Positions 16,925 to 25,142 of a stretch of 64,000 nt of DNA are shown here, piece by piece. Positions within the stretch are counted from its first letter, which is position 1, and each line of letters starts with the position of its first letter. A program made the position numbers and the translations under genes. The notes under the pieces are model-generated. The model made no database searches. It was not told the DNA's origin and was given only the letters and a program-made list of their open reading frames with translations. Origin of the DNA: Levilactobacillus parabrevis ATCC 53295 (GTDB lineage Bacteria; Bacillota; Bacilli; Lactobacillales; Lactobacillaceae); NCBI RefSeq assembly GCF_001434055.1, contig NZ_AZCZ01000001.1:1-64000 (forward strand), read 5' to 3'.

Positions 16925-17185
16925 TTATTCAAGCAATCTTTGTCGCGAATCTGCGGGTTTTACCGTTCTGAGACGCGGTTTTGACGCTTGTTGGGGTGAT
17001 CTAAACCCCCGATTCAGTTGTGAAGTCGAACGATTATAGTCTTTAATGAGTTGATGAGTCGACTGTTCGCGTGCCGATTGACCAGCCATAACTAGAATCA
17101 AGACTAGACTGACACTTGCTAGGAAAAAGAGGGCCCACAGCGTCAGGAACCCTCGCCGCGTAAATCGAGAATCGTCGTCTGCCAA
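16925..17185 (-). CDS. comGG: Putative competence pseudopilus protein ComGG
   Basis: An 86-residue protein assigned by position as the last comG gene. RRGFLTLWALFFLASVSLVL (about residues 10-29) is a single N-terminal membrane segment after a basic start, as in minor pilins, followed by a polar basic tail. ComGG is poorly conserved and this copy is shorter than the usual ~120 residues, so the name rests mostly on context. It overlaps comGF by 43 bp. Confidence 0.6.
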   Translation of the reverse strand: MADDDSRFTRRGFLTLWALFFLASVSLVLILVMAGQSAREQSTHQLIKDYNRSTSQLNRGFRSPQQASKPRLRTVKPADSRQRLLE

Positions 17186-17571
17186 GGTAATCGCTCCTGC
17201 TTTAGATTCAGGCGCACCAAGCCCGGATATTTTGTGAGGTGCCAGTGAACGGCCTCTACCCGCCGTAGCAGGGGGTAGTAGCCCTGATGGTTCTGATTGG
17301 TTAGCCGGAGTACGTGCTTGCGGTCAACCCAGACGACACGGGTAACCTGTTTTTGCTGATCCTGTAAATTTAGCTGCCGACCGTCAACGTCAGTAACGCG
17401 GTAGCGACCGGGCTGCTCAAGGACCTGCACCATCTGATACCACGCCACTGGATCCTGCCGAAGTGGTCGCAACAGGACGCGGTCCACCCCGCTGGCCAGT
17501 ACAAACATCCCCGCCGCAATTCCTAACGCCAGTAGCGCTTCGATTAAAGTGAAGCCCGCACGTTGTTTCAT
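17143..17571 (-). CDS. comGF: Competence type IV pilus minor pilin ComGF
   Basis: A 142-residue prepilin-like protein. KQRAGFTLIEALLALGIAAG (residues 2-21) is a class III prepilin signal with the peptidase site after Gly and Glu at +5. The rest matches the ComGF pattern of a beta-rich globular domain. It overlaps comGE by 4 bp at an ATGA junction, which indicates coupling. Confidence 0.82.
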   Translation of the reverse strand: MKQRAGFTLIEALLALGIAAGMFVLASGVDRVLLRPLRQDPVAWYQMVQVLEQPGRYRVTDVDGRQLNLQDQQKQVTRVVWVDRKHVLRLTNQNHQGYYPLLRRVEAVHWHLTKYPGLVRLNLKQERLPWQTTILDLRGEGS

Positions 17572-17774
17572 TGGCTAGCCGCCCAAGCGAGTAAGGCCCG
17601 GTCATGCTGCTCACGAGCCCGCTGGAGTTGGGCCGTCCGGACACGTTCGCCGTGCTGGGTCACCATTAGTGTCTGCTGGGCCAGGCCAATCGTTAGCGCC
17701 ACAATCCCCAATGCCAATAAGGCGTCAGGAAGCAGCCACCCGTTGTGGTCGCCGCGTCTTGGTTGCTTCAACAT
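17568..17774 (-). CDS. comGE: Putative competence minor pilin ComGE
   Basis: A 68-residue protein with one hydrophobic segment, GWLLPDALLALGIVALTIG (about residues 12-30), in the degenerate prepilin style of ComGE, followed by a charged helix. Its start at 17774 has TAGGAGG 11 bases upstream and lies inside the end of comGD (50-bp overlap). Identification rests on position between comGD and comGF plus the N-terminal segment. Confidence 0.65.
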   Translation of the reverse strand: MLKQPRRGDHNGWLLPDALLALGIVALTIGLAQQTLMVTQHGERVRTAQLQRAREQHDRALLAWAASQ

Positions 17775-18195
17775 AGATCAATGCACCTCCTAACTGAAAT
17801 GTCTGATACCACCAGACGTGATGCGTCGTGCTATACCACTCCATGGTAAAAGCATCCGCATGCCCCTGCGGCGTGATCCCCCAACCGGTCCGTCCATCGA
17901 CCCAGCGGAGACCGGGCGGTGGCATCAATCGTCGAAAGATATGATGCGCTTGGCCCTGCGTCAACGTGACCTCCCCCGTCTTTCGGTCGACAAAGATTCC
18001 CACCGTTTCTTTGCGGGCAACCGCCACTTGGCGTCCCACCGTCCATAATTGTTGCCATGCGGGCCAAAAAGCTTGTTCCGCTGTGGCTCGCCGTTGCGCA
18101 ACCGCCTGAAAGCCTACTAATACGGTCAAACTCGCCACAATCAGCAAGACCACCAGCGTTTCGTAGAGGGTAAATCCTCGCCGATTACGATGCAT
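17725..18195 (-). CDS. comGD: Competence type IV pilus minor pilin ComGD
   Basis: A 156-residue prepilin. RNRRGFTLYETLVVLLIVAS (about residues 3-22) is the prepilin signal and membrane helix with Glu at +5. The ATG at 18195 is chosen because it puts the signal at the very N terminus; it overlaps the end of comGC by 11 bp. The upstream alternative at 18231 lies wholly within comGC. Confidence 0.85.
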   Translation of the reverse strand: MHRNRRGFTLYETLVVLLIVASLTVLVGFQAVAQRRATAEQAFWPAWQQLWTVGRQVAVARKETVGIFVDRKTGEVTLTQGQAHHIFRRLMPPPGLRWVDGRTGWGITPQGHADAFTMEWYSTTHHVWWYQTFQLGGALIYVEATKTRRPQRVAAS

Positions 18196-18490
18196 CTTCT
18201 GAATGCTCGTCGTGAATCTTAATGCCCTCACGCTGGGCTTGCTTAACCTGTTGTGGTGTCAGGTACCGTCCGGCTTCCAACGCGGTATAGGTCACATGGG
18301 TTGCCGTCTGATGATCATCCAGATACGCCGTTACCTGCCCCTGAACCACTGTCTCCATCGCATGCCGATGAATTCCCTGGGCGTGGTGTCGCTGGCCGTT
18401 TAGGTTTGGGAGAATAATCAGCACCAATAGTGAAATGATAAAGAGGACAATCGTCATTTCGACCAAAGTAAATCCATGCCGCTTGCTCAT
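18185..18490 (-). CDS. comGC: Competence type IV pilus major pilin ComGC
   Basis: A 101-residue major pilin of the DNA-uptake pilus. KRHGFTLVEMTIVLFIISLL (residues 3-22) contains the prepilin peptidase site after Gly and Glu at +5. A C-terminal domain of about 70 residues is typical for the subunit. The start overlaps the stop of comGB by 4 bp. The length and motif are normal, suggesting an intact pilin. Confidence 0.92.
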   Translation of the reverse strand: MSKRHGFTLVEMTIVLFIISLLVLIILPNLNGQRHHAQGIHRHAMETVVQGQVTAYLDDHQTATHVTYTALEAGRYLTPQQVKQAQREGIKIHDEHSEDAS

Positions 18491-19539
18491 TGCGTGACCC
18501 CCTGTAAATTAGCATACATGGGTAAAAGGAGGCTCAGGTAAGCCCCGACAATTAGAAGAGCAACTACTGTCAACAAGATCGGTTGCACCATGGCCAACCC
18601 CCGTTCTGTCAGACGAACCAATTCCTGATACCGCAGATGACTGTAAGCCTCTAACTCACGAGCCAGTTGCGGTTGCGTACTGCCCTTCTGCAATAGCACG
18701 ACTAGCTGTGGTGGGACGTAGGCCTGTTGACGCAACCAGCCCACTGGTGAGTGTCCGGATTGGAGTTGCTGTTCGAGCACAATCGCCAATTGAGCCAGCA
18801 GGGCTGCCTGGGGCAACTGCCGTAAGACTACCACCATTTGTTTAACACTCAACCCACTCGCCACGAGCTGGCTGAGGTTGGCCGTGAGGTAGTAGGCGTA
18901 ATAGGCGCGAAAGATCCGGCCAATTACTGGTATGCGCAGACACCACGCGGCCAGATGCAGGGTCGTCTGCTGCCGCCACCAGCGCCACATCAAGACACAC
19001 CCGCCAATCGCGACCAGTCCACCACCGATTTCTACATAGTGCCGCCAGGACAGAACTGGGGCTGGCTGCGCGTCAATCTCCTGCTGCAACTGTGGTAAGA
19101 TGCCGACCTTTAAGGTAACGAAAAGCACCGCCATCCCCATCAGTAACCCCACCGGGTACAGCAAAAGTTGATGGAATCGCTTGCGTTGCGTCGCCATCAG
19201 GCCCAATAGTGTCGCCACCCGTTGAAGCGCCGTGGCAAGCTCGCCATAGGTTGCTGTCAATTGTAGTTGGAAATACACATTAGCTTGCAAATACGGCGCT
19301 AGACAACTCACAAAGTCCGTTCCCGCCAACAGCTGCGTCTCAATCTGCGTAACATCACGTGGCAAACCACTATTTGCCGCCTGACTGAAACTCACCGCCT
19401 CTCGCAGAGAAAAACCACTTGCCAGCTGATCCGCCAAGAGTTGACAGAACTGTTGCTGTTGCGCCAAGGGCCACCTACCCTTCCCGAAATTTCCGAACCG
19501 TTGCCACCGAAATCGTGTGTTCTTTACCTGCTTCTTCAA
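18487..19539 (-). CDS. comGB: Competence type II/IV assembly membrane protein ComGB
   Basis: A 350-residue polytopic protein of the GspF/PilC family that forms the inner-membrane platform for pilus assembly. Two T2SSF-type repeats are visible, at about residues 30-150 and 235-345, with hydrophobic segments near 123-141, 165-183 and the C terminus. The chosen start is a TTG at 19539 with AAAGGTGG upstream; a GTG at 19593 is the longer alternative. Either way the gene begins within the end of comGA (65 bp or more of overlap). Confidence 0.87.
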   Translation of the reverse strand: MKKQVKNTRFRWQRFGNFGKGRWPLAQQQQFCQLLADQLASGFSLREAVSFSQAANSGLPRDVTQIETQLLAGTDFVSCLAPYLQANVYFQLQLTATYGELATALQRVATLLGLMATQRKRFHQLLLYPVGLLMGMAVLFVTLKVGILPQLQQEIDAQPAPVLSWRHYVEIGGGLVAIGGCVLMWRWWRQQTTLHLAAWCLRIPVIGRIFRAYYAYYLTANLSQLVASGLSVKQMVVVLRQLPQAALLAQLAIVLEQQLQSGHSPVGWLRQQAYVPPQLVVLLQKGSTQPQLARELEAYSHLRYQELVRLTERGLAMVQPILLTVVALLIVGAYLSLLLPMYANLQGVTQ

Positions 19540-20446
19540 GTGTACGTCGCCACCTTTCCGTGGTTGTCTTCGTTGCTTGCCAAAGGTGGTCACCGGTTAA
19601 AATATCGAGGAGCACGGCCGGGCCATCCTGAAGCCGTGGAATCAGGCGCTGATAACAGCTCCCCGTCAACACCTGTCGTAACTGCGCCAACGGTACGCCC
19701 AATTCCGTCAGTCTTGGAATAGCACCCCCGGCACTCTGCGCGTGAACGGTGGTTAAGACCAAATGGCCACTCAACGCTGCGCGCACGGCCGCCTGAGCCG
19801 TCACCGTATCCCTGATCTCCCCAATAATGAAGACATCTGGCCGGTGCCGTAACCCCACCTTGACCAGGGCCTCGTAGTCCATCCCCGCAACCTCATTGAC
19901 CTGCAGTTGGATGAAGTCCGCCTCCTTGATCTCAACGGGGTCCTCAATCGTGAGGACCGTGGCCGCTAATTCACGGGCAATCGTATACATCGTCGTCGTC
20001 TTCCCTGAGCCGGTTGGCCCCGCAAAGAGGACGAGTCCCCGGCGCTGAGCTAACTGCTGGAGTCGCAGCGGCTGGGCCGCATCCAAATAGGCCATCTGCC
20101 CAGTATGGTAGGAATAAATCACCCGAATCACTAGCGATTCACGGCCCACATAATCCCCGACCGTTGAGAACCGTAGCTCCAGTGGCTCTGGTGGCCCCGG
20201 CCAAGTCATCGCCCCCACCTGAGGCCGCCGGTTTTCGCTGACGGCCATATTTGCTTGAAATTTAAAATAAGTAATTAGCTGACGACCCAACTGGGCATTC
20301 ACTTGTCGCCAAGTCGTCACTGCCCCCAATTGTCGCAACCTAATCTGATAGCCTGTCTGCCGTGGCAGGACGTAAATATCACTGGCCCGTTGTGTCCGTG
20401 CCGCCGCCAAGAGCGCCGTTATTACCTTTTGAATCATACGTTTCAT
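19475..20446 (-). CDS. comGA: Competence type IV pilus assembly ATPase ComGA
   Basis: A 323-residue secretion ATPase (GspE/PilB family) powering the DNA-uptake pilus. The Walker A motif is FAGPTGSGKTTTMYT (about residues 136-150), the Asp box is TIEDPVEI, the Walker B region is FIIGEIRD (about 203-210) and the His box is TTVHAQSA. An ATG at 20446 with AAAGGGCAGGAG upstream opens the operon. All key motifs are intact. I could not find a clear ComX-type box upstream. Confidence 0.93.
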   Translation of the reverse strand: MKRMIQKVITALLAAARTQRASDIYVLPRQTGYQIRLRQLGAVTTWRQVNAQLGRQLITYFKFQANMAVSENRRPQVGAMTWPGPPEPLELRFSTVGDYVGRESLVIRVIYSYHTGQMAYLDAAQPLRLQQLAQRRGLVLFAGPTGSGKTTTMYTIARELAATVLTIEDPVEIKEADFIQLQVNEVAGMDYEALVKVGLRHRPDVFIIGEIRDTVTAQAAVRAALSGHLVLTTVHAQSAGGAIPRLTELGVPLAQLRQVLTGSCYQRLIPRLQDGPAVLLDILTGDHLWQATKTTTERWRRTLEEAGKEHTISVATVRKFREG

Positions 20447-20501
20447 CTCCTGCCCTTTCTAACTAACTACGTAAAAAATGCCGAAATATATTTTTATTTG
20501 C

Positions 20502-20538
20502 AAAAAAAATCTACGCATCCGCTAAGATGACGTAGATT
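20502..20538 (-). terminator. Terminator of the YhgE/Pip gene
   Basis: AATCTACG and CGTAGATT arms with a GCATC/GATG inner pairing are followed by eight Ts on the minus strand. Confidence 0.85.
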
Positions 20539-20554
20539 TCAGTAAATCTTCCTA

Positions 20555-23500
20555 TTATTCCTGGCGTTCACCTGCCATGGAATTTTTCGGGTTCATTAAT
20601 TTCAGACCGATCAACCCAATTCCTAAGGCGATGATCACCACGGCTGCGCTAATACCCATCGTCAGAACCGCGGGACTAATCCCGGTCCCACTCAGAGCTT
20701 GAGTCAAGCCCAAGTTAGCGTAAGTCATCGGTAGGAACTTTGCCAATGGTGCATATAGGGTCTTCACCGTTTGAACTGGGAAGATGCCGTTTGCCACACA
20801 GAGTTGCAGGAAGAACAGCGCACCCACGACCAGAACGGCCAGCCGCCCCATGAAGAGTCGAAGGACTAGTTCTACTACCAGAACGGCGAGCGCAAATAAC
20901 CCGGTCAGTCCCATAAACGTCCACGGTTGCGCGGCGTGAAGCATCACAGCCATCCCCGCACTGGTAATCAGTGATTGTAAGAGGACCCACCCGGTCAAGT
21001 TTGCCAGCTGGCGGGGTGTTTGGAGTTGCCGACGGTAGTCAAACCAAGCAACCAACGCCGTCAGCCCCAGGAACGTCAGCATTGCCACCACGAAGGGTGC
21101 AATGGCGTGCCCAAAGTTAGGCACGTAGCTGAAACGTTGGTGACTCAACTCTGACGGTGAGGCAAACATTGCTGCCGTCCGACTGGTTAGTGGCGTTGCC
21201 TGAACCTTATCCGCTCCACCCTGAAGCGCGGTGGCTAACTTACCATTACCGTCTTTGAGCTGTCGTGCGCCAGCCGTTAGCTTCGGTGAATTAGCAGCTA
21301 ACTGCTGGGAACCGGTCGTTAACTGGCCAACTCCCGCTACCAACTGCGGCGCTTGTTGATTCAGTGTGTGTAAGCCGTTTGAGAGTTGATTACCGCCATT
21401 AGCAAGCTGAGAAACACCTGCCACCAAAACGGGTACTCTTCCATTTAACTGTGATAAGCCCCCAGCTAACTGCTGGGAACCGGTCGTCATCTGGCCGGAG
21501 CCAACGACGAGTTGGCCGACCCCACCGGTTAAAGCTGGAAGTTGTCCGTTGAGTAGCCCCAGCCCGTTCGTGACTTGAAGCGAACCATTGACGAGGCGCG
21601 TCACACCACCAGTCAGGGTAGGTAACTGCCCGGTCAATTGATGCAGGCCCCCGGAGACCTGCTTAGAACCGGTCGTCAAGTCGTTCACACCGGTGACCAG
21701 CGTAGGCACCTGACCGTTCAACTGTCGCGTACCAGCCGCCAATTGCGCCGTCCCCGTGATAAGGGCGGGCCCGTTGCTGGCCAACTGGTCACTTCCTGCA
21801 AGAAGTTTACCGATACCCGTGGTGAATGCCGGGACCTTACCATTCGCCTCCGCTAATTTAGCCGAGAGTTTCTGACTACCGTTGACTAAATTAGCATACT
21901 TCTTGACCAACGAATCATCATTGCCTGTAACCGCACCATTGAGTTGACTAAGGGCCGCACTTTGTTGCCCTATCGCTGCAGTTACCTGCTCAAAGTAGGT
22001 TTGTAACGCGGTGGCATCCCCCAAAACTTTCTGCAACGCCGCTGCAGCGGTGGTACCTTGACTGCTCGATGTCGCGTCCGCCAAATCCGCTACTGCCCGC
22101 TTCAGACGCGTTACCGTTTGCGGAGAAGCAGTTGCCGTTTCCGTTGTAGCAGGTGCATCGCTTGCCTTGACGAGTTCATTAGCCGCCGTGGTAACCGCGG
22201 TTTTAGCAGATGAAGTCGACGTTGCTGGCTTCGTTTGCCCCGCCCCTGCGAGTGCCGAAGTCATCGCCGCCTTCTGATCGGCCGTCATTTTCGTCGCACT
22301 AGCAACAGAGGCCACCTTGGCATCAATTTGCGATTGGGTCATCCCCGCTGACTGGTCACCAGACTGACTGTCGGAATCAATCTGGGCAACCGCCGTTTTT
22401 AACTTGTTGGCGGCCTGAGCCGTGGCATCGTCAGAAGCCGTGGTCGACGTGTCATCCAATTGTTTTAACTCAGATTGGATTGTCGCAACCTTCGTCGCTG
22501 CCACTGACGAACCGCCAATGGCAGTCCCTAATGTCGTCAAATCCGACTTCAACTGGTCTTGAAGCTGCTGCCCCTTTGCTTGAAGACCAGCCGCGCCAGT
22601 CGTAGACGCAGTCACCAATTGCTTAACTGAACCACTCAATTCATTAATACCCGACTGACCCGCAGAGACTTGCGCCGATAACCCAGAAGCCCCATCGGCC
22701 AAAGCTTGTACCGACGCAGCCAGTGTCTTACCATTCGTATCCAACGCTTGTAACCCCGTGTGCACCTGATAGACGCCGTTCACGTACTGGGTCGTGCTAA
22801 CTGCCAAGGCTTGGCTACCATCCGCCAACTGAACGACCCCGGAGGCTAAAGCACCAGTCTTGCTATTTAGTTTTTCCAAGCCAGCCGTAACCTGCGCCGA
22901 TCCGTCATCTAGTTTCGTGACGCCGTCAACAAGTGGCTGCGTTTTAGCGGACACCTGCCGCAGACCATCCGTCACTTGACCAGACCCCGTCGCCAAACGC
23001 TGTACACCTGCCGCTAGTGGTCCGGTCTTGGCCGAGAGCTGTTGGAGCCCTGTTGTGACCCGTTTGGACCCGCTTGCCAATCTACCGGCACCACTGTCCA
23101 ATTGTGCCACGCCACTCGCAAGCGGCTGCGTCTTAGCCTGTAATGTCTGCAGGCCCGTCGCTAACTTATTGGCGCCGGTTGCCAGCCGATTAACGCCAGT
23201 CGGCAATTGCTGAACCTTGGTCGACAGTTGTAAGAGACCATCCTTGACTTTCGTTACACCGGTCGTATACGTATTCATCCCATCAGCCAGTGTCACCGTT
23301 CCATCTTTCAGCTGGGTTGCCCCCTTGGCCGCCGTCTGGAAGCCTTGACCACTCGCTTTGATCTGCTGGAACATGCTTAACGCATAGGCCTTGGTCACGG
23401 CACGCTTCACAGCAGAATTCAATTGGGTCGCCCCCGTCTCGCTGATGATTTCCCCGATATAATTAAGCGAATCGTTGGTCGCATAACTCAGTTTCATCTG

Positions 23501-23854
23501 TTGTGGGTGGTGATCCGTCACCGTAGTTGCGCGCTGCGAAAAGTTCTTGGGAATCGTCACGACCGTATAGTAGCGGTTATGCTTCATCCCGTCCGCAGCT
23601 TCCTTCGCCGAAAGAAAGCGCCAGCCCAATTTATGATTATTTTTAAGTTGACTGACGACCTGTTCGCCAACCGCCATGCGTTTCCCCTGGTACGTGACGG
23701 GCTGGTCCTCATTGACCACGGCAACCGGTAACTTCGCCGTCTGGCCAAAAGGATCCCAGAACGAATGGATCACGAGTCCCGCGCAAACGACCGGCAGAAC
23801 CAGTCCCGCAGCGAGCACGCCGCCCATCAGATACTTATGTTTGATGCGTTTCAT
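20555..23854 (-). CDS. YhgE/Pip-type membrane protein with long coiled repeat region
   Basis: A 1099-residue protein. One membrane segment lies near residues 8-30. An extracytoplasmic domain follows, then two tracts of degenerate repeats of the form QLxxGxxxLxxG (about 180-380 and 650-880). They flank a polar Ala/Ser/Thr/Gln-rich stretch (about 380-650). Six or so membrane segments close the protein (about 915-1090). This is the phage-infection-protein/YhgE architecture, related to EsaA of type VII secretion and to MmpL/ABC-2-like permeases. The ATG at 23854 has GAGGAG eight bases upstream. It is larger than many relatives because of the repeats. No EsxA or EssC partner is nearby, so a type VII role is not supported here. 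Confidence 0.85.
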   Translation of the reverse strand: MKRIKHKYLMGGVLAAGLVLPVVCAGLVIHSFWDPFGQTAKLPVAVVNEDQPVTYQGKRMAVGEQVVSQLKNNHKLGWRFLSAKEAADGMKHNRYYTVVTIPKNFSQRATTVTDHHPQQMKLSYATNDSLNYIGEIISETGATQLNSAVKRAVTKAYALSMFQQIKASGQGFQTAAKGATQLKDGTVTLADGMNTYTTGVTKVKDGLLQLSTKVQQLPTGVNRLATGANKLATGLQTLQAKTQPLASGVAQLDSGAGRLASGSKRVTTGLQQLSAKTGPLAAGVQRLATGSGQVTDGLRQVSAKTQPLVDGVTKLDDGSAQVTAGLEKLNSKTGALASGVVQLADGSQALAVSTTQYVNGVYQVHTGLQALDTNGKTLAASVQALADGASGLSAQVSAGQSGINELSGSVKQLVTASTTGAAGLQAKGQQLQDQLKSDLTTLGTAIGGSSVAATKVATIQSELKQLDDTSTTASDDATAQAANKLKTAVAQIDSDSQSGDQSAGMTQSQIDAKVASVASATKMTADQKAAMTSALAGAGQTKPATSTSSAKTAVTTAANELVKASDAPATTETATASPQTVTRLKRAVADLADATSSSQGTTAAAALQKVLGDATALQTYFEQVTAAIGQQSAALSQLNGAVTGNDDSLVKKYANLVNGSQKLSAKLAEANGKVPAFTTGIGKLLAGSDQLASNGPALITGTAQLAAGTRQLNGQVPTLVTGVNDLTTGSKQVSGGLHQLTGQLPTLTGGVTRLVNGSLQVTNGLGLLNGQLPALTGGVGQLVVGSGQMTTGSQQLAGGLSQLNGRVPVLVAGVSQLANGGNQLSNGLHTLNQQAPQLVAGVGQLTTGSQQLAANSPKLTAGARQLKDGNGKLATALQGGADKVQATPLTSRTAAMFASPSELSHQRFSYVPNFGHAIAPFVVAMLTFLGLTALVAWFDYRRQLQTPRQLANLTGWVLLQSLITSAGMAVMLHAAQPWTFMGLTGLFALAVLVVELVLRLFMGRLAVLVVGALFFLQLCVANGIFPVQTVKTLYAPLAKFLPMTYANLGLTQALSGTGISPAVLTMGISAAVVIIALGIGLIGLKLMNPKNSMAGERQE

Positions 23855-23883
23855 CCTCAACACTCCTCTGCATGCCGTAAAAT

Positions 23884-23962
23884 GTATATGGCATGTTGTA
23901 TTGCAGTGCAATGATACTATATTGCTAATTAACCACTGGCTAAATTAGTATATGGCATGTTG
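23884..23962. promoter_or_regulatory. 15-bp direct repeats upstream of the YhgE/Pip gene
   Basis: GTATATGGCATGTTG occurs exactly at 23884-23898 and 23948-23962. The distal copy extends to a near-palindrome, GTATATG...CATATGC. The proximal copy overlaps a possible minus-strand -10 (TATACA). They look like paired operator sites, for example for a TetR-type regulator, which is often linked to this family; no such regulator is in the window. Confidence 0.5.
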
Positions 23963-24058
23963 CATATGCTTTAAAAAATATGGCTCACCTTTCAGCCACA
24001 TTTATGGAGTTTACCCGTCCCCCATTCAGAATGCAAGATTATTTTTTATCGTGACACA

Positions 24059-24095
24059 CAAAAACCCGCCACCAGGCTAGGCCTGATAACGGGTT
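24059..24095 (-). terminator. Terminator of yebC
   Basis: AACCCG (24063-24068) pairs with CGGGTT (24090-24095), with CAGG/CCTG inside, and Ts follow on the minus strand. Confidence 0.82.
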
Positions 24096-24125
24096 CATCG
24101 ACTCAATTTATTTGGCTAAAAACGC

Positions 24126-24863
24126 TTATTCAACGCTTTCAGGTAAGACTGCGGCTTCGTAAATATCGGAAACATCGTCGTTGTCTTCCAGTTCTTCAAT
24201 CAGACCTTGGTATTGAGAAGCCTTGGCTTCTGGTACTTCAGTCGTGTTTTGAGGGAACATCCGAACTTCGGCAGTGTCCAACTTGTAGCCTTTGTCTTGT
24301 AAAGCATTACGTGCTGCAATTTCACTCGAAGGATCCGTGTAAATCTTGAATTCTTCATCCGTGGTTTCCATGTCGTCCGCCCCGGCATCAAGTGCATCCA
24401 TCAACATCGTATCTTCATCCGTGTCCAGACCGTCGCGCAAGATTACAATGTAACCTTTCCGATCAAACATGTATGAAACGGAACCCGCTGCACCAAGTGA
24501 GCCGCCATGGTGCGTGAAGGCAGAACGAACAGCCGCAGCCGTCCGGTTCTTATTGTCCGTTAAAGCAGCAACCATGATCGCCGTCCCAGCTGGACCGTAA
24601 CCTTCGTAGGTAATTTCTTCGAACTTAGCGCCACCAAGACCAGAAGCTTTATCTAAAGCCCGCTTGATGTTGTCCTTAGGCATGTTAGCTGCCCGCGCCT
24701 TGTCCATTTCCAAACGAAGTTGAGGGTTACCGTCGGGATCAGGACCACCTGCTTTTGCAGCTTGGTACAAATCACGTGAGATTTTTTGGAAGATTTTTCC
24801 ACGCTTTGCATCCTGAGCATTTTTCCGGCCCTGGATGTTATGCCATTTAGAATGTCCTGACAT
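24126..24863 (-). CDS. YebC/PmpR family regulator
   Basis: A 245-residue protein beginning [20 protein letters not shown], the hallmark of the family, with [11 protein letters not shown] (about 64-74) and [17 protein letters not shown] (about 82-98). Relatives were described as transcription regulators, and some members are now linked to relief of ribosome stalling at proline-rich stretches. The ATG at 24863 has GAGGAG upstream; the 28-residue in-frame extension lacks one. Single gene with its own terminator. Confidence 0.93.
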   Translation of the reverse strand: MSGHSKWHNIQGRKNAQDAKRGKIFQKISRDLYQAAKAGGPDPDGNPQLRLEMDKARAANMPKDNIKRALDKASGLGGAKFEEITYEGYGPAGTAIMVAALTDNKNRTAAAVRSAFTHHGGSLGAAGSVSYMFDRKGYIVILRDGLDTDEDTMLMDALDAGADDMETTDEEFKIYTDPSSEIAARNALQDKGYKLDTAEVRMFPQNTTEVPEAKASQYQGLIEELEDNDDVSDIYEAAVLPESVE

Positions 24864-24960
24864 CGTAACTCCTCTTTTCTTAAATTTTATAGATATCCGT
24901 ATAAAACAGACACTATACATGTTAGCACTTACTTCCCATTCGTTCAATTACTAAGCTTAT

Positions 24961-25034
24961 AAAATTCGCTTATTCAACGAAAATGTATATTTTTTTTGGT
25001 GTTTCCCTTTAGATCAGGGATGTAAGCGAATTTT
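24961..25034. repeat. 12-bp inverted repeat upstream of the ABC transporter
   Basis: AAAATTCGCTTA (24961-24972) and TAAGCGAATTTT (25023-25034) are exact inverted copies separated by 50 bp. They lie between yebC and the transporter promoter and may be a protein-binding pair or a hairpin. Confidence 0.5.
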
Positions 25035-25040
25035 GTTTGG

Positions 25041-25107
25041 ATAAAACATGTATAAAGATAAATTTATCAAAATAAAACTTGTATAAATAAACGAAACCGG
25101 CTATACT
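25041..25107 (+). promoter_or_regulatory. Promoter and repeated operator-like sites of the amino acid ABC transporter
   Basis: TTGTAT (25079-25084) and TATACT (25102-25107) are 17 bp apart, leaving a leader of only about 30 nt, too short for a T-box. ATAAAACWTGTATAAA occurs at 25041-25056 and 25072-25087, 31 bp apart, flanking the perfect palindrome GATAAATTTATC (25057-25068). The second repeat covers the -35, so these are likely regulator sites. The regulator is unidentified. Confidence 0.55.
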
Positions 25108-25142
25108 CAAATACATCATCACATATAGAGGAGCAAGCCATT

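Noticed and set aside
20447-20500. ComX-type box upstream of comGA
   Set aside because: TACGTAGT near 20467-20474 matches the TACGAATA-like box only partly, and no second element is clear.
20555-23854. CRISPR-like or tandem DNA repeats within the YhgE/Pip gene and the surface protein gene
   Set aside because: The repeats are in frame, vary in DNA sequence and encode protein repeats; there are no uniform direct repeats with spacers.
20555-23854. YhgE/Pip protein as a type VII secretion component (EsaA)
   Set aside because: No EsxA, EssB or EssC genes nearby, and the family is broader than secretion.
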